From contig NZ_CP007501.1 of assembly GCF_000973625.1 (NCBI RefSeq), positions 1-64,000 on the forward strand: a stretch of DNA of 64,000 bases, read 5' to 3'. Below, one piece after another: positions 33,926 to 46,947 of this stretch. Positions within the stretch are counted from its first letter, which is position 1. Every line of letters starts with the position of its first letter. The DNA is from Polynucleobacter duraquae. Its GTDB lineage: Bacteria; Pseudomonadota; Gammaproteobacteria; Burkholderiales; Burkholderiaceae. The notes under the pieces were generated by a model. The model was not told where the DNA came from. It saw only the letters and a program-made list of their open reading frames with translations, and made no database searches. The position numbers and the translations under genes are program-made.

Positions 33926-34001
33926 GGGGGATTAGCTCAGCTGGGAGAGCACCTGCTTTGCAAGCAGGGGGTCGTCGGTTCGATCCCGTCATCCTCCACC
34001 A
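33926..34001 (+). tRNA. tRNA-Ala (TGC)
   Basis: This 76-nt cloverleaf begins GGGGGAT and ends ATCCTCC-A-CCA. The anticodon loop TTTGCAA gives TGC. Its order after tRNA-Ile in the rRNA spacer is the standard proteobacterial one. Confidence 0.98.
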
Positions 34002-34058
34002 TCATCTAAATGTCAAAACTAAGCGAAGACTTAATCGTTTAGTTTTGCCATTTATGGC

Positions 34059-34072
34059 TGTTCTTTAAAAAT
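34059..34072 (+). promoter_or_regulatory. boxA-like antitermination site in the 16S-23S spacer
   Basis: TGTTCTTTAAAAAT resembles the boxA element of rRNA operons (consensus TGCTCTTTAACA) that binds NusB-NusE and prevents Rho termination. A similar sequence lies in the 16S leader from 32060. Confidence 0.7.
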
Positions 34073-34268
34073 TTGAGTAAGCAAAGTGTCAAATGTTTCT
34101 TTGAGAGGACATTTGACAATGTAATAAGGGTAAAGATTGAATCATCAATCAGTAATACAAACGAGTTTTACCAAGTTCTTTAACAAGTACTTACAGTTTG
34201 GATTACGGCAAACATGTCAGAAGTAGAAATAAACCTGTAACAGGTACTAGCAATGGTGCTCGTTATAG

Positions 34269-37142
<2,874 letters not shown>

Positions 37143-37247
37143 ATAACCAGCACTATTGTGTTGGATGTTTGCCAGATTTAATCTGCATCCTTAATTACAT
37201 GCTTACTCAAATAAGAGTTGTTGATTTATCAACAACTCGACCCTCTA

Positions 37248-37364
37248 CGCCCGGTGACCATAGCAAGTTGGAACCACTCCTTCCCATCCCGAACAGGACA
37301 GTGAAACGACTTTACGCCGATGATAGTGCGGATTACCCGTGTGAAAGTAGGTAACTGCCGGGCA
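37248..37364 (+). rRNA. rrf: 5S ribosomal RNA
   Basis: The segment has the 5S pattern with GCCCGGTGACCATAGCAAG at the 5' side, CCCATCCCGAACAGGACAGT in the middle, and the complementary 3' end CTGCCGGGCA. The flanking bases pair to form helix I. Ends are approximate. Confidence 0.95.
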
Positions 37365-37372
37365 CCAATGCG

Positions 37373-37404
37373 ACGCCCAGACCCTCTTAGGTCTGGGCGT
37401 TTTT
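37373..37404 (+). terminator. Intrinsic terminator of the rRNA operon
   Basis: A perfect 11-bp stem (ACGCCCAGACC at 37373-37383, GGTCTGGGCGT at 37390-37400) with a 6-nt loop is followed by five T residues. It lies 9 bp after 5S rRNA and is very GC-rich, typical of rRNA terminators. Confidence 0.95.
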
Positions 37405-37435
37405 ACTTGTGCAAAGCGTATTGAGGTTTAAGAGA

Positions 37436-37464
37436 TTGACAATAACTCCATTAGGAGTCAGAAT
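37436..37464 (+). promoter_or_regulatory. Predicted promoter of the tRNA-tuf operon
   Basis: A perfect -35 box TTGACA (37436-37441) is followed by a 17-bp spacer and CAGAAT (37459-37464). Transcription would begin near 37471, just before tRNA-Tyr. It is the likely start of the tRNA-tuf-tRNA-secE-nusG transcript. Confidence 0.75.
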
Positions 37465-37475
37465 ATTGGGTTCGC

Positions 37476-37560
37476 GGAGGGGTGTCCGAGCGGCTAAAGG
37501 AGGCAGACTGTAAATCTGTTGGCTATGCCTACGTAGGTTCGAATCCTACCCCCTCCACCA
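37476..37560 (+). tRNA. tRNA-Tyr (GTA)
   Basis: An 85-nt tRNA with a long variable arm, acceptor GGAGGGG/CCCCTCC and encoded CCA. The anticodon loop CTGTAAA gives GTA. It heads the tRNA-tuf cluster as in E. coli. Confidence 0.97.
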
Positions 37561-37567
37561 GAGATGT

Positions 37568-37641
37568 GCGGGATTAGTTTAATGGTAAAACAGCAGATTT
37601 CCAATCTTCGGTCAAGAGTTCGATTCTCTTATCCCGCTCCA
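37568..37641 (+). tRNA. tRNA-Gly (TCC)
   Basis: A 74-nt cloverleaf with acceptor GCGGGAT/ATCCCGC, discriminator T and encoded CCA. The anticodon loop TTTCCAA gives TCC. The anticodon stem GCAGA/TCTTC contains one apparent C-T mismatch at positions 28/42. The order Tyr-Gly-Thr-tuf is conserved with E. coli. Confidence 0.96.
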
Positions 37642-37662
37642 GTTTTAATAGTATTTGTATTT

Positions 37663-37737
<75 letters not shown>

Positions 37738-37805
37738 TGGCTTATGTAGTAAATATATTTAATTTCGTGTGTTGGTTTAAGAGTTAACTAAAGGCAGACA
37801 AAAAA

Positions 37806-38996
37806 ATGGCAAAAGAAAAGTTTGAGCGGACTAAACCGCACGTAAACGTTGGCACCATTGGTCACGTTGACCACGGTAAAACCACATTGACAGCAGCAAT
37901 TGCAACCGTGCTTTCTAAGCAATTTGGTGGCGAAGCAAAAGCATATGATCAGATCGATGCTGCTCCAGAAGAAAAAGCACGCGGTATTACGATTAATACA
38001 GCACACGTGGAGTATGAGACAGCAAATCGTCACTACGCACACGTGGATTGCCCAGGACATGCTGACTACGTAAAGAACATGATTACTGGTGCTGCTCAGA
38101 TGGACGGCGCTATTTTGGTTTGCTCTGCAGCTGACGGCCCAATGCCACAAACTCGTGAGCATATCCTCTTGGCACGCCAAGTTGGTGTTCCCTACATCAT
38201 CGTATTTTTGAACAAGTGCGACATGGTTGATGATGCTGAGTTGCTCGAGTTAGTTGAAATGGAAGTTCGTGAGCTTCTGTCTAAGTACGACTTCCCAGGC
38301 GATGACACACCAATCGTTCAAGGTTCTGCTAAGTTAGCTTTAGAAGGCGACGAAGGCCCATTGGGTAAAGAAGCCATCATGAAGTTAGCTGATGCATTAG
38401 ATACCTACATCCCAACTCCAGAGCGTGCTGTTGACGGTGCGTTCTTGATGCCGGTAGAGGACGTGTTCTCTATCTCCGGTCGCGGTACTGTTGTTACAGG
38501 CCGTATCGAGCGCGGTATCGTTAAGGTTGGTGAAGAGATTGAAATCATTGGTATCAAGCCAACACTCAAGACAACTTGTACTGGTGTTGAAATGTTCCGT
38601 AAATTGCTCGACCAAGGTCAAGCAGGCGATAACGTTGGTATCTTGTTACGCGGTACAAAACGTGAAGAAGTTGAGCGCGGCCAAGTATTGGCTAAGCCAG
38701 GTTCAATCACTCCACATACTCACTTTACAGCCGAGGTTTACATCTTGGGTAAAGATGAAGGTGGCCGTCATACACCATTCTTTAACAACTATCGTCCTCA
38801 GTTTTACTTCCGTACTACGGACGTAACTGGTTCAATCGAGTTGCCAAAAGACAAAGAAATGGTGATGCCTGGTGATAACGTCACGATTACCGTCAAACTC
38901 ATCGCGCCAATCGCGATGGAAGAAGGTTTACGTTTTGCGATCCGTGAAGGTGGCCGTACTGTTGGCGCCGGTGTGGTTGCGAAGATTTTGGCTTAA
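37806..38996 (+). CDS. tuf: Translation elongation factor Tu (first copy)
   Basis: EF-Tu delivers aminoacyl-tRNA to the ribosome with GTP. The 396-residue protein has the P-loop GHVDHGKTT (19-27), the switch-II motif DCPGH and the guanine motif NKCD. Its protein sequence is identical to that of the second copy at 54581. The surrounding identity runs from 37791 to 39006 by eye. It sits in the tRNA-tuf-tRNA-secE cluster (the tufB position). The short AGGCAG sequence upstream acts as its ribosome binding site. Confidence 0.98.
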   Translation: MAKEKFERTKPHVNVGTIGHVDHGKTTLTAAIATVLSKQFGGEAKAYDQIDAAPEEKARGITINTAHVEYETANRHYAHVDCPGHADYVKNMITGAAQMDGAILVCSAADGPMPQTREHILLARQVGVPYIIVFLNKCDMVDDAELLELVEMEVRELLSKYDFPGDDTPIVQGSAKLALEGDEGPLGKEAIMKLADALDTYIPTPERAVDGAFLMPVEDVFSISGRGTVVTGRIERGIVKVGEEIEIIGIKPTLKTTCTGVEMFRKLLDQGQAGDNVGILLRGTKREEVERGQVLAKPGSITPHTHFTAEVYILGKDEGGRHTPFFNNYRPQFYFRTTDVTGSIELPKDKEMVMPGDNVTITVKLIAPIAMEEGLRFAIREGGRTVGAGVVAKILA

Positions 38997-39008
38997 TAGT
39001 TTTAATAA

Positions 39009-39084
39009 AGGGGTGTAGCTCAATTGGCAGAGCGTTGGTCTCCAAAACCAAAGGTTGGGGGTTCGATGCCCTCCGCCCCTGCCA
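39009..39084 (+). tRNA. tRNA-Trp (CCA)
   Basis: A 76-nt cloverleaf with acceptor AGGGGTG/CGCCCCT, discriminator G and encoded CCA. The anticodon loop CTCCAAA gives CCA. It sits between tuf and secE, the usual proteobacterial location. Confidence 0.97.
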
Positions 39085-39104
39085 CGATTTGAACTGAAAG
39101 TAAT

Positions 39105-39482
39105 ATGTCTCAACATACAGCAAGTAATACTGAAGAAAAAAGCAGCTGGGTCTCTGGACTCGCTGCTTTAATCGTCGTTGCAGCGTTAGTTCTTTACTAC
39201 ACGTTGTCGGACCAATCTTTATTGATCCGTTTAGCTGTTTTGTTTGGCGGCATAGCAGCTGCAGTTTTAATTGTGGCTATGTCAGCAGATGGGCGTCGTT
39301 TTATAGCCTACGCTAAAGATTCTTGGTATGAAGTAAAAAAGGTTGTTTGGCCGACTCGCAAAGAGACGACCCAAATGACTCTAGTCGTATTTGGCTTTGT
39401 CGTGATCATGTCCTTGTTTTTGTGGCTTGCAGACAAATTAATTGAATGGCTAGTTTTTTCAGTCTTTTTGGGCTGGAAGTGA
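39105..39482 (+). CDS. secE: Protein translocase subunit SecE
   Basis: SecE stabilises the SecY channel. The 125-residue protein has three hydrophobic segments (about 16-34, 42-60 and 93-120) in the three-span arrangement of proteobacteria. The family motif EVKKVVWPTRKETTQMT lies just before the last span. It follows tRNA-Trp by 20 bp and precedes nusG by 7 bp. The secE-nusG pair is near universal. Confidence 0.95.
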   Translation: MSQHTASNTEEKSSWVSGLAALIVVAALVLYYTLSDQSLLIRLAVLFGGIAAAVLIVAMSADGRRFIAYAKDSWYEVKKVVWPTRKETTQMTLVVFGFVVIMSLFLWLADKLIEWLVFSVFLGWK

Positions 39483-39489
39483 GTAAATA

Positions 39490-40062
39490 ATGATTGATGC
39501 TGAATTAGTCTCAAACCCACAAGCTACTGGCAATATGCGCTGGTATGTTATTCATGCTTATTCTGGCATGGAAAAAAGCGTTAAAAGAGGCCTAGAAGAG
39601 CGTATTGCTCGCTCAGGCATGCCTGAAAAATTTGGCCGTATCTTGGTTCCATCCGAAGAGGTTGTAGAAATCAAGTCAGGCGCAAAATCAGTGTCAGAGC
39701 GTCGTTTCTTCCCAGGATATGTCCTGATTGAGATGGAAATGACTGACGAGAGCTGGCATTTGGTGAAAAATACGCCAAAAGTAACTGGTTTCGTAGGTGG
39801 TGTTCGTAATCGTCCAAGTCCTATTTCTACAGCAGAAGTAGCCAAGATCATGGATCAAATGCAGGCCGGTGTAGATAAGCCGAAGCCTAAAACGCTATTT
39901 GAAGTTGGTGAGATTGTGCGCGTTAAAGAAGGCCCATTTGTTGACTTCAACGGAAATATTGAAGAAGTGAACTATGAAAAGTCAAGATTGCGTGTTTCTG
40001 TTACAATTTTTGGCCGCGGTACCCCAGTTGAGTTGGAGTTCGGCCAAGTAGAAAAGATGTAA
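39490..40062 (+). CDS. nusG: Transcription termination/antitermination protein NusG
   Basis: NusG binds RNA polymerase and links it to Rho, the ribosome and antitermination complexes. The 190-residue protein has the NGN domain ([30 protein letters not shown]) and the C-terminal KOW motif ([20 protein letters not shown]). An N-terminal 15-residue extension precedes MRWYV, common in betaproteobacteria. It is followed by a 155-bp gap before rplK. Confidence 0.96.
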   Translation: MIDAELVSNPQATGNMRWYVIHAYSGMEKSVKRGLEERIARSGMPEKFGRILVPSEEVVEIKSGAKSVSERRFFPGYVLIEMEMTDESWHLVKNTPKVTGFVGGVRNRPSPISTAEVAKIMDQMQAGVDKPKPKTLFEVGEIVRVKEGPFVDFNGNIEEVNYEKSRLRVSVTIFGRGTPVELEFGQVEKM

Positions 40063-40217
40063 AAAATAACCAATTTAGGGGTATCTGTATCAAAGAGTAG
40101 TGGTGTTAAGTGGTTAGTAATAACCGAGGAGCGGATCTAGAAAGCCAAAAACTAGTGAAGCGTTTACTCAACAGCGGTCTTTCCTAATGAGGTTAGGCGC
40201 GCTTTTAGGAGCAATCA
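40063..40217 (+). promoter_or_regulatory. nusG-rplK spacer, probable L11 operon leader
   Basis: No gene fits in this 155-bp gap. A short inverted repeat (GGTTA/TAACC around 40112-40125) and AGGAG before rplK are the visible elements. In E. coli the corresponding region holds the promoter and L1 binding site; I could not place either with confidence. Confidence 0.4.
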
Positions 40218-40649
40218 ATGGCAAAGAAGATCATTGGCTTTATCAAGCTGCAGATCCCTGCAGGTAAAGCAAATCCATCACCTCCCGTAGGTCCAGCATT
40301 GGGTCAACGTGGCCTCAATATTATGGAATTCTGTAAGGCGTTTAATGCTCAAACTCAGAGCATGGAACCTGGCCTTCCAATTCCAGTCGTGATTACAGCT
40401 TTTGCTGATAAGAGCTTCACTTTCATCATGAAGACGCCTCCAGCGACCATCATGATTAAGAAGGCTGCGAAGATCGAAAAAGGATCACCACGGCCCCATA
40501 CCGATAAGGTAGGAAAAATTACCCGTGCTCAAGCAGAAGAAATTGCTAAAGCAAAGATGCCAGATTTGACAGCTGCTGATATGGATGCCGCTGTAAGAAC
40601 AATCGCTGGTAGCGCCCGTTCAATGGGCATCACAGTGGAAGGTCTCTAA
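40218..40649 (+). CDS. rplK: 50S ribosomal protein L11
   Basis: L11 (143 residues) binds the GTPase centre of 23S rRNA and is needed for the stringent response. The sequence has [20 protein letters not shown] and [12 protein letters not shown], typical of the family, and the C-terminal RNA-binding domain ends with [17 protein letters not shown] precedes the ATG. rplA follows 2 bp after the stop codon. Confidence 0.98.
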   Translation: MAKKIIGFIKLQIPAGKANPSPPVGPALGQRGLNIMEFCKAFNAQTQSMEPGLPIPVVITAFADKSFTFIMKTPPATIMIKKAAKIEKGSPRPHTDKVGKITRAQAEEIAKAKMPDLTAADMDAAVRTIAGSARSMGITVEGL

Positions 40650-40651
40650 TC

Positions 40652-41353
40652 ATGACTAAGTTATCTAAGCGTTTAAAAGCGATCGAATCTAAAGTAGATC
40701 GCAATAAGTTTTATGCATTGGAAGATGCATTGAACCTCGTTAAAGAGTGTGCAACTGCGAAGTTTGATGAGTCAATCGACGTTGCAGTTCAGTTGGGTAT
40801 TGATGCTAAGAAATCTGACCAAGTTGTGCGTGGCGCAGTTGTGCTGCCAGCCGGCACTGGTAAGCATGTTCGTGTAGCGGTATTTGCACAAGGCGAAAAG
40901 GCTGAACAAGCTAAAGCTGCTGGTGCAGAAATCGTTGGCATGGAAGACCTTGCTGATCAAATTAAAGGCGGCAAAATTGATTTCGATATTTTGATCGCAT
41001 CTCCAGACACAATGAAAATCGTTGGTACTTTAGGACAAGTATTGGGCCCACGTGGTTTGATGCCGAACCCAAAAGTGGGAACTGTTACTCCTGACGTCGC
41101 TACTGCAGTGAAGAATGCAAAGGCTGGTCAAGTGCAATTCCGTGTGGACAAAGCCGGTATCGTGCACGCAAGCATTGGCCGTCGTTCATTTGAGCCAGCT
41201 GCATTGAAATCCAACTTGCTCGCATTGCTTGAGGCTTTGAACAAAGCTAAGCCACCTGCATCTAAGGGCATTTACTTAAAGAAGGTTGCCGTAAGCAGCA
41301 CTATGGGTGCAGGCGTACGTGTAGACCAAGCATCGATACAGGCGGCGCAGTAA
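40652..41353 (+). CDS. rplA: 50S ribosomal protein L1
   Basis: L1 (233 residues) forms the mobile L1 stalk and in E. coli represses its own operon. The product contains [20 protein letters not shown], the family signature, and [20 protein letters not shown]. It is directly coupled to rplK. A 234-bp leader separates it from rplJ. Confidence 0.98.
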   Translation: MTKLSKRLKAIESKVDRNKFYALEDALNLVKECATAKFDESIDVAVQLGIDAKKSDQVVRGAVVLPAGTGKHVRVAVFAQGEKAEQAKAAGAEIVGMEDLADQIKGGKIDFDILIASPDTMKIVGTLGQVLGPRGLMPNPKVGTVTPDVATAVKNAKAGQVQFRVDKAGIVHASIGRRSFEPAALKSNLLALLEALNKAKPPASKGIYLKKVAVSSTMGAGVRVDQASIQAAQ

Positions 41354-41587
41354 TCCGTTTGTAATAAAAGAACTTTGGGTCGACTCCCGCTCATTGAGTG
41401 GGAGTCGAACATCAAAGACCGTTGGTGAATTATTAGCTTGCTTAGAAATAATTCTTAATCGTTACGAAAGTAATAGCCAGCGCAGATGGCGACCCTGAAA
41501 AGATTTCACAAGATTTTCTTGTGACAAATGATCAGACGCTGGTGTGTAACCCCAACTGGAAACAGTTGGTTTTTTAGGAGTTAAACC
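41354..41587 (+). promoter_or_regulatory. L10 (rplJL) leader with attenuator-like terminator
   Basis: The 234-bp gap is a structured leader. Elements seen are a hairpin CGACTCCC/GGGAGTCG at 41381-41407, a hairpin GAATTATT/AATAATTC at 41427-41454, the L10-leader-like segment around AGCGCAGATGGCGACCCTG (from about 41474) with a distal CGCTGG partner, and a terminator hairpin CCAACTG/CAGTTGG at 41552-41569 followed by T6. The ribosome binding site AGGAG (41576-41580) follows immediately. Binding of L10-L12 to such leaders is known; the terminator suggests transcription control as well. Confidence 0.7.
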
Positions 41588-42208
41588 GTGCCTTTGAATG
41601 TACAAGACAAAAAAGCGATTGTTGCTGATGTCGGCGCTCAATTGGCTGGAGCTCAAACAGTCGTGCTTGCTGAATACCGTGGTATTCCAGTTGAGCAGTT
41701 GACAAAGCTGCGTGCTAGCGCACGTGACCAAGGTGTATATCTTCGTGTTTTGAAGAACACATTGGCACGCCGTGCTGCACAAGGCACACAGTTTGAGCCT
41801 CTTGCTGATTCGATGGTTGGCCCCTTGATCTATGGCATTTCTGCTGATCCGATTGCTTCGGCAAAAGTATTGCAGAACTTTGCTAAGACTCAAGACAAGC
41901 TAGTCATTACTGCTGGCTTATATAACGGCAAGTTGTTGGACGTTGCGGGCGTTAAATCCCTTGCGTCTATTCCAAGCCGCGAAGAGTTGTTATCTCAGTT
42001 GTTGGGCGTCATGTTGGCCCCAGTTTCTGCAATGGCTCGAGTATTGGGCGCAGTAGCAGCACAAAAAGCAGAAGGAGCACCCGCTCCAGTTGCAGCACCT
42101 GTTCTTGAAGCAGCAGCCCCAGCAGTAGTTGCAGAGGCAAGTGTAGAGCCTGCAGCCGCAGCCCCAGAAGCTGGAACAGAAACAAAAGAAACCCCTGCCG
42201 CTGAATAA
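41588..42208 (+). CDS. rplJ: 50S ribosomal protein L10 with Ala/Pro/Glu-rich C-terminal extension
   Basis: L10 anchors L7/L12 dimers to the ribosome. The 206-residue product starts with GTG at 41588, preceded by AGGAG. Residues 1-165 match the usual E. coli-size protein ([33 protein letters not shown]). About 40 further residues are rich in Ala, Pro and Glu ([20 protein letters not shown]), a tail absent from E. coli L10. rplL follows after 36 bp. Confidence 0.96.
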   Translation: MPLNVQDKKAIVADVGAQLAGAQTVVLAEYRGIPVEQLTKLRASARDQGVYLRVLKNTLARRAAQGTQFEPLADSMVGPLIYGISADPIASAKVLQNFAKTQDKLVITAGLYNGKLLDVAGVKSLASIPSREELLSQLLGVMLAPVSAMARVLGAVAAQKAEGAPAPVAAPVLEAAAPAVVAEASVEPAAAAPEAGTETKETPAAE

Positions 42209-42244
42209 GCGACAGATTAACTATTTAAGTATTAGGAGCTAAAA

Positions 42245-42619
42245 ATGGCGATTACTAAAGAAGAAATCATTGATGCAGTAGGTAGCATGTCCGTAATGGA
42301 TTTGAACGACTTAGTTAAAGCGTTCGAAGAGAAGTTTGGTGTTTCAGCTGCAGCGATGGCTGTTGCTGGTCCTGCTGGCGCTGCCGGTGGCGCTGCTGCT
42401 GAAGAGCAAACAGAATTTACTGTGAACTTGCTCGAAGCTGGTGCAAATAAAGTTTCAGTAATTAAGGCTGTTCGCGAAATCACTGGTCTTGGCTTGAAAG
42501 AAGCTAAAGACTTAGTTGATGGCGCACCAAAGCCAATCAAAGAAGCTGTTGATAAGAAGACAGCTGAAGAAGCTAAGAAGAAGCTTGAAGAAGCTGGCGC
42601 TAAAGCAGAACTCAAGTAA
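42245..42619 (+). CDS. rplL: 50S ribosomal protein L7/L12
   Basis: L12 (124 residues) forms the multicopy stalk that recruits translation factors. It has the N-terminal dimerisation helix region, an Ala/Gly-rich hinge (about 36-51), and the C-terminal domain [25 protein letters not shown] precedes the ATG. It is followed by a hairpin-rich gap before rpoB. Confidence 0.98.
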
Positions 42620-42845
42620 TACAAACAAAGTTAGTGCCCCTCAAAAAGGGGCGCTAGCCCTGTTGGGTTTGACCATTAGTGGTCAAACCCGATTTCATTT
42701 CTGATTGAAATCGGGTTTGCCTTCTGATACGACTGCAGAATGCAAGTTTGGTCGGACACTGAATCTTTCGATTTAGTGTTGTCCGCCAGTGATTGGTAGT
42801 GGCCAATCGCCAAATCTTTGTACAGTCGCTGAATTCGGAGATGAA
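42620..42845 (+). promoter_or_regulatory. rplL-rpoB intergenic hairpin region (attenuator or processing site)
   Basis: This 226-bp spacer holds three hairpins. The first, 42665-42690, is GGGTTTGACCA/TGGTCAAACCC (11 bp). The second, 42684-42719, is CAAACCCGATTTCA/TGAAATCGGGTTTG (14 bp) and shares seven bases with the first, so the two are mutually exclusive. The third, 42753-42785, is CGGACACTGAATC with a partner around GATTTAGT and GTCCG. In E. coli the same spacer has an attenuator and an RNase III site that reduce rpoB expression relative to rplL. Confidence 0.7.
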
Positions 42846-45800
42846 ATGAACTACAGCTTCACCGAACGCAAGCGAGTCCGTAAAAGCTTTGCTAAGCGAG
42901 TAAATAATCATCAGGTTCCATACCTGATCGCAACGCAGCTGGAATCCTACGCTAAATTTTTACAGGCTGAAAAGCCAGCAATGTCCCGTCTAACAGAGGG
43001 GCTTCAAGCTGCCTTTACATCAGCATTCCCAATTGTGTCTAACAATGGCTACGCACGTATGGAATACGTGTCATACCAGTTGTCACAACCACCGTTTGAC
43101 GTTAAAGAATGTCAGCAGCGGGGTTACACATATCACTCAGCCTTACGTGCAAAAGTTCGCTTGATTATTTATGATCGCGAAGCACCCACTAAGGTTAAAG
43201 AGGTAAAAGAGAGCGAAGTCTACATGGGTGAAATTCCACTCATGACAGATAATGGCTCTTTTGTAATCAACGGTACTGAGCGCGTTATTGTTTCTCAGTT
43301 ACATCGTTCCCCAGGCGTGTTCTTCGAACACGATAAGGGTAAGACACATAGCTCAGGTAAGTTGCTGTTCTCAGCACGCATCATTCCTTACCGTGGTTCA
43401 TGGCTCGATTTCGAGTTTGATCCAAAAGATATTCTGTATTTCCGCGTTGACCGTCGTCGTAAGATGCCCGTCACCATTTTGCTCAAAGCAATTGGTTTAA
43501 ACAACGAGCAGATTCTTGCAAACTTCTTTAACTTTGATCATTTTTCATTGAGCGCAAATGGCGCATCAATGGAATTTGTACCAGAGCGTTTGCGCGGCCA
43601 GATGGCCAACTTTGATGTGCTTGATAAGAATGGCGTAGTTGTCATTCAAAAAGACAAGCGTATCAACGCAAAACATATTCGTGAACTCGAAGCTGCTAAG
43701 ACTAAAAACATCGTTGTTCCAGATGACTACTTAGTTGGTCGCGTAATTGCGCGCAACATCATTGATCCAGACTCTGGTGAAATCTTGGCTTACGCTAATG
43801 ATGAAATTACTGAAGAGCTGTTGGCTACATTGCGCGATGCAGGCATCAAGCAATTAGAAACCATCTATACCAATGATTTAGATTCTGGTGCGTACATTTC
43901 ACAGACATTGCGTACTGATGAAACTGCAGATCAAATGGCTGCTCGTATTGCCATCTATCGCATGATGCGTCCTGGTGAGCCTCCAACAGAAGATGCTGTT
44001 GAGGCCTTGTTCCAGCGCCTGTTCTACAACGAAGATAGCTACGATTTATCCCGCGTTGGTCGTATGAAAGTTAACAGTCGTCTCGGACGCTCTGAGATGG
44101 AAGGCAAAATGGTCTTGTCGGATGAAGATATCCTCGATACCATCAAGTCTTTGGTTGACTTGCGTAACGGCAAAGGCGAGGTTGATGACATCGATCACTT
44201 GGGTAATCGTCGTGTACGTTGCGTAGGTGAGTTGGCAGAGAATCAATTCCGCGCAGGTTTGTCACGTGTTGAGCGTGCGGTTAAAGAGCGTCTCGGCCAA
44301 GCCGAAACTGAAAACCTCATGCCGCATGATTTGATTAACAGCAAGCCAATCTCTTCAGCAATTCGTGAGTTCTTTGGTTCTTCACAGTTGTCCCAGTTTA
44401 TGGACCAAACAAACCCATTGTCAGAGATCACGCACAAGCGTCGTATTTCTGCATTGGGACCTGGTGGTTTGACACGCGAGCGCGCAGGCTTTGAAGTGCG
44501 CGACGTGCATCCTACTCACTATGGACGTGTTTGCCCAATTGAAACTCCAGAAGGACCAAACATTGGCCTGATCAACTCACTCGCATTGTTTGCGCGTTTG
44601 AATGAGCATGGTTTCTTGGAAACACCATATCGTAAAGTTGCTAATAGCAAGGTAAGCGATGAAGTGGTCTACCTGTCAGCGATTGAAGAAGCGAAGTACG
44701 TGATTGCTCAGGCAAACGCAACGATTGATAAGAACGGTAAGTTAGCTGACGAATTGGTTTCAGCGCGTCAAGCTGGTGAGACCATGATGGTTAGCCCAGA
44801 GCGCATTGATTTCATCGACGTTGCTCCTAGTCAGATTGTTTCCGCTGCTGCTTCATTGGTTCCATTCTTGGAGCATGATGATGCGAACCGTGCGTTGATG
44901 GGTGCGAATATGCAACGTCAAGCAGTTCCTTGCTTGCGTCCAGATAAGCCATTGGTTGGTACTGGCTTAGAGCGTATTGTTGCGGTTGACTCAGGTACAG
45001 TTATTTTGGCTTCTCGCGGCGGTATCGTTGACTATGTTGACGCAAACCGTGTCGTGATTCGTGTAAACGATGACGAGACAGCGGCTGGTGAAGTTGGTGT
45101 GGATATTTATAACCTCATCAAGTACACCCGTTCAAACCAAAACACGAACATCAACCAACGTCCAATCGTTCAGGCTGGTGATCGTGTAGCCCGTGGCGAC
45201 GTAGTTGCTGACGGCGCGTCTACTGATTTGGGTGAATTGGCTTTGGGTCAAAACATGACTGTGGCATTTATGCCATGGAACGGTTACAACTTCGAAGACT
45301 CAATCTTGATCTCTGAAAAAGTAGTTGCTGACGACCGTTACACCTCAATTCATATTGAAGAGTTGTCGGTTGTTGCTCGTGATACCAAGTTGGGTTCAGA
45401 AGAAATTACACGCGATATCTCCAACTTGGCTGAGTCACAACTCTCCCGTTTGGACGAGAGCGGTATCGTTTACATCGGTGCTGAAGTTGAAGCCGGCGAC
45501 GTATTGGTTGGTAAGGTCACTCCAAAGGGTGAGACTACTCTCACTCCGGAAGAGAAGTTACTGCGTGCGATCTTTGGTGAAAAAGCATCTGACGTTAAAG
45601 ATACTTCTTTGCGCGTTCCATCTGGAATGATCGGTACAGTTATTGATGTTCAAGTCTTCACCCGTGAAGGTATTGAGCGCGATGCACGTGCACAAGCCAT
45701 TATTCAAGAAGAATTACAACGCTATCGTTTGGACTTAAACGACCAGTTGCGTATTGTTGAAGGCGATGCCTTCATGCGTTTAGAAAAGCTGTTGATTGGC

Positions 45801-46946
45801 AAAGTTGCTAACGGCGGCCCTAAGAAATTAGCTAAAGGCACTAAGATTGACAAGGAATACCTTGCTGACTTAGATAAATACCATTGGTTTGATGTTCGTC
45901 CGGCGGATGATGAAGTTGCCTCACAAGTTGAAGCAATCAAATCTTCCATCGAAGCGAAGCGTAAGCAGTTTGATGAGGCCTTCGAAGAGAAGCGCACTAA
46001 GCTTACCCAGGGCGATGATTTGCAGCCTGGCGTAACGAAGATGGTTAAGGTGTACTTGGCTGTTAAGCGTCGCTTACAGCCTGGTGACAAGATGGCTGGT
46101 CGTCACGGTAACAAAGGTGTGGTTTCTAAAATCGCTCCAGCAGAAGACATGCCATTTATGGCTGACGGACGCCCTGTTGACATCGTCTTGAACCCATTAG
46201 GTGTTCCTTCCCGTATGAACGTAGGTCAGATCTTGGAAACCCACTTAGGTTGGGCAGCTCAAGGTATTGGTAAGCGTATTGATGAGATGGTTCGTCAACA
46301 GGCTAAACAAGCTGAACTCCGTAAGTTCATGAAGCAGCTTTACAACGAAACCGGTCGTATCGAAGATATCGATAACTTCACTGATGAGCAGATCAATGTT
46401 TTGGCTGAGAATTTACGCCAAGGCTTGCCATTCGCTACTCCAGTGTTTGACGGTGCAACTGAAGCAGAGATCGGACGCATGCTCGAGTTGGCTTATCCAG
46501 AAGAAGTGGCTACTTCTTTGAAGATGACGCCTTCACGTCAGCAAATGATTTTGTGCGACGGCCGTACTGGCGATCAGTTTGAGCGTCCTGTAACTGTTGG
46601 TGTAATGCACGTCTTGAAACTCCACCATTTGGTCGATGACAAGATGCATGCACGTTCAACCGGACCTTACTCGTTAGTAACGCAACAGCCACTGGGCGGT
46701 AAAGCCCAGTTTGGTGGTCAGCGCTTTGGTGAGATGGAAGTTTGGGCTCTCGAAGCATACGGTGCTTCATATGTCTTGCAGGAAATGCTGACAGTGAAGT
46801 CCGATGACGTCGCAGGCCGTACCAAGGTTTACGAAAACATCGTCAAGGGCGAGCACACAATTGATGCTGGCATGCCCGAATCCTTCAACGTGTTGGTAAA
46901 AGAAATCCGCTCGTTGGGTATTGACATTGACATGGAGCGCAACTGA
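42846..46946 (+). CDS. rpoB: DNA-directed RNA polymerase subunit beta
   Basis: The 1366-residue beta subunit forms, with beta', the catalytic cleft. The start chosen is ATG at 42846 ([15 protein letters not shown]), preceded by GGAG; the reading frame extends further upstream only as leader. The rifampicin region reads [20 protein letters not shown] with wild-type residues. Conserved blocks [13 protein letters not shown] and [19 protein letters not shown] are present. rpoC starts 1 bp after the stop codon. Confidence 0.98.
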   Translation: MNYSFTERKRVRKSFAKRVNNHQVPYLIATQLESYAKFLQAEKPAMSRLTEGLQAAFTSAFPIVSNNGYARMEYVSYQLSQPPFDVKECQQRGYTYHSALRAKVRLIIYDREAPTKVKEVKESEVYMGEIPLMTDNGSFVINGTERVIVSQLHRSPGVFFEHDKGKTHSSGKLLFSARIIPYRGSWLDFEFDPKDILYFRVDRRRKMPVTILLKAIGLNNEQILANFFNFDHFSLSANGASMEFVPERLRGQMANFDVLDKNGVVVIQKDKRINAKHIRELEAAKTKNIVVPDDYLVGRVIARNIIDPDSGEILAYANDEITEELLATLRDAGIKQLETIYTNDLDSGAYISQTLRTDETADQMAARIAIYRMMRPGEPPTEDAVEALFQRLFYNEDSYDLSRVGRMKVNSRLGRSEMEGKMVLSDEDILDTIKSLVDLRNGKGEVDDIDHLGNRRVRCVGELAENQFRAGLSRVERAVKERLGQAETENLMPHDLINSKPISSAIREFFGSSQLSQFMDQTNPLSEITHKRRISALGPGGLTRERAGFEVRDVHPTHYGRVCPIETPEGPNIGLINSLALFARLNEHGFLETPYRKVANSKVSDEVVYLSAIEEAKYVIAQANATIDKNGKLADELVSARQAGETMMVSPERIDFIDVAPSQIVSAAASLVPFLEHDDANRALMGANMQRQAVPCLRPDKPLVGTGLERIVAVDSGTVILASRGGIVDYVDANRVVIRVNDDETAAGEVGVDIYNLIKYTRSNQNTNINQRPIVQAGDRVARGDVVADGASTDLGELALGQNMTVAFMPWNGYNFEDSILISEKVVADDRYTSIHIEELSVVARDTKLGSEEITRDISNLAESQLSRLDESGIVYIGAEVEAGDVLVGKVTPKGETTLTPEEKLLRAIFGEKASDVKDTSLRVPSGMIGTVIDVQVFTREGIERDARAQAIIQEELQRYRLDLNDQLRIVEGDAFMRLEKLLIGKVANGGPKKLAKGTKIDKEYLADLDKYHWFDVRPADDEVASQVEAIKSSIEAKRKQFDEAFEEKRTKLTQGDDLQPGVTKMVKVYLAVKRRLQPGDKMAGRHGNKGVVSKIAPAEDMPFMADGRPVDIVLNPLGVPSRMNVGQILETHLGWAAQGIGKRIDEMVRQQAKQAELRKFMKQLYNETGRIEDIDNFTDEQINVLAENLRQGLPFATPVFDGATEAEIGRMLELAYPEEVATSLKMTPSRQQMILCDGRTGDQFERPVTVGVMHVLKLHHLVDDKMHARSTGPYSLVTQQPLGGKAQFGGQRFGEMEVWALEAYGASYVLQEMLTVKSDDVAGRTKVYENIVKGEHTIDAGMPESFNVLVKEIRSLGIDIDMERN

Positions 46947-46947
46947 T

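Noticed and set aside
33795..33992. 65-residue antisense ORF with MTGSNRRPPACKAGALPAEL-like text across tRNA-Ile and tRNA-Ala
   Set aside because: This is the well-known spurious protein read from tRNA genes on the wrong strand. The same happens over tRNA-Trp (38928-39116).
37788..38180. Long antisense ORF (130 residues) over tuf, repeated over the second tuf
   Set aside because: It is a shadow of the highly constrained tuf coding strand. It is Cys/Trp/His-rich without domains and appears in both copies only because the DNA is identical.
37791..39006. tuf repeat considered as a mobile element or recent segmental duplication
   Set aside because: The identity stops within 15 bp of the gene at both ends with no terminal repeats or target duplication; gene conversion explains it better.
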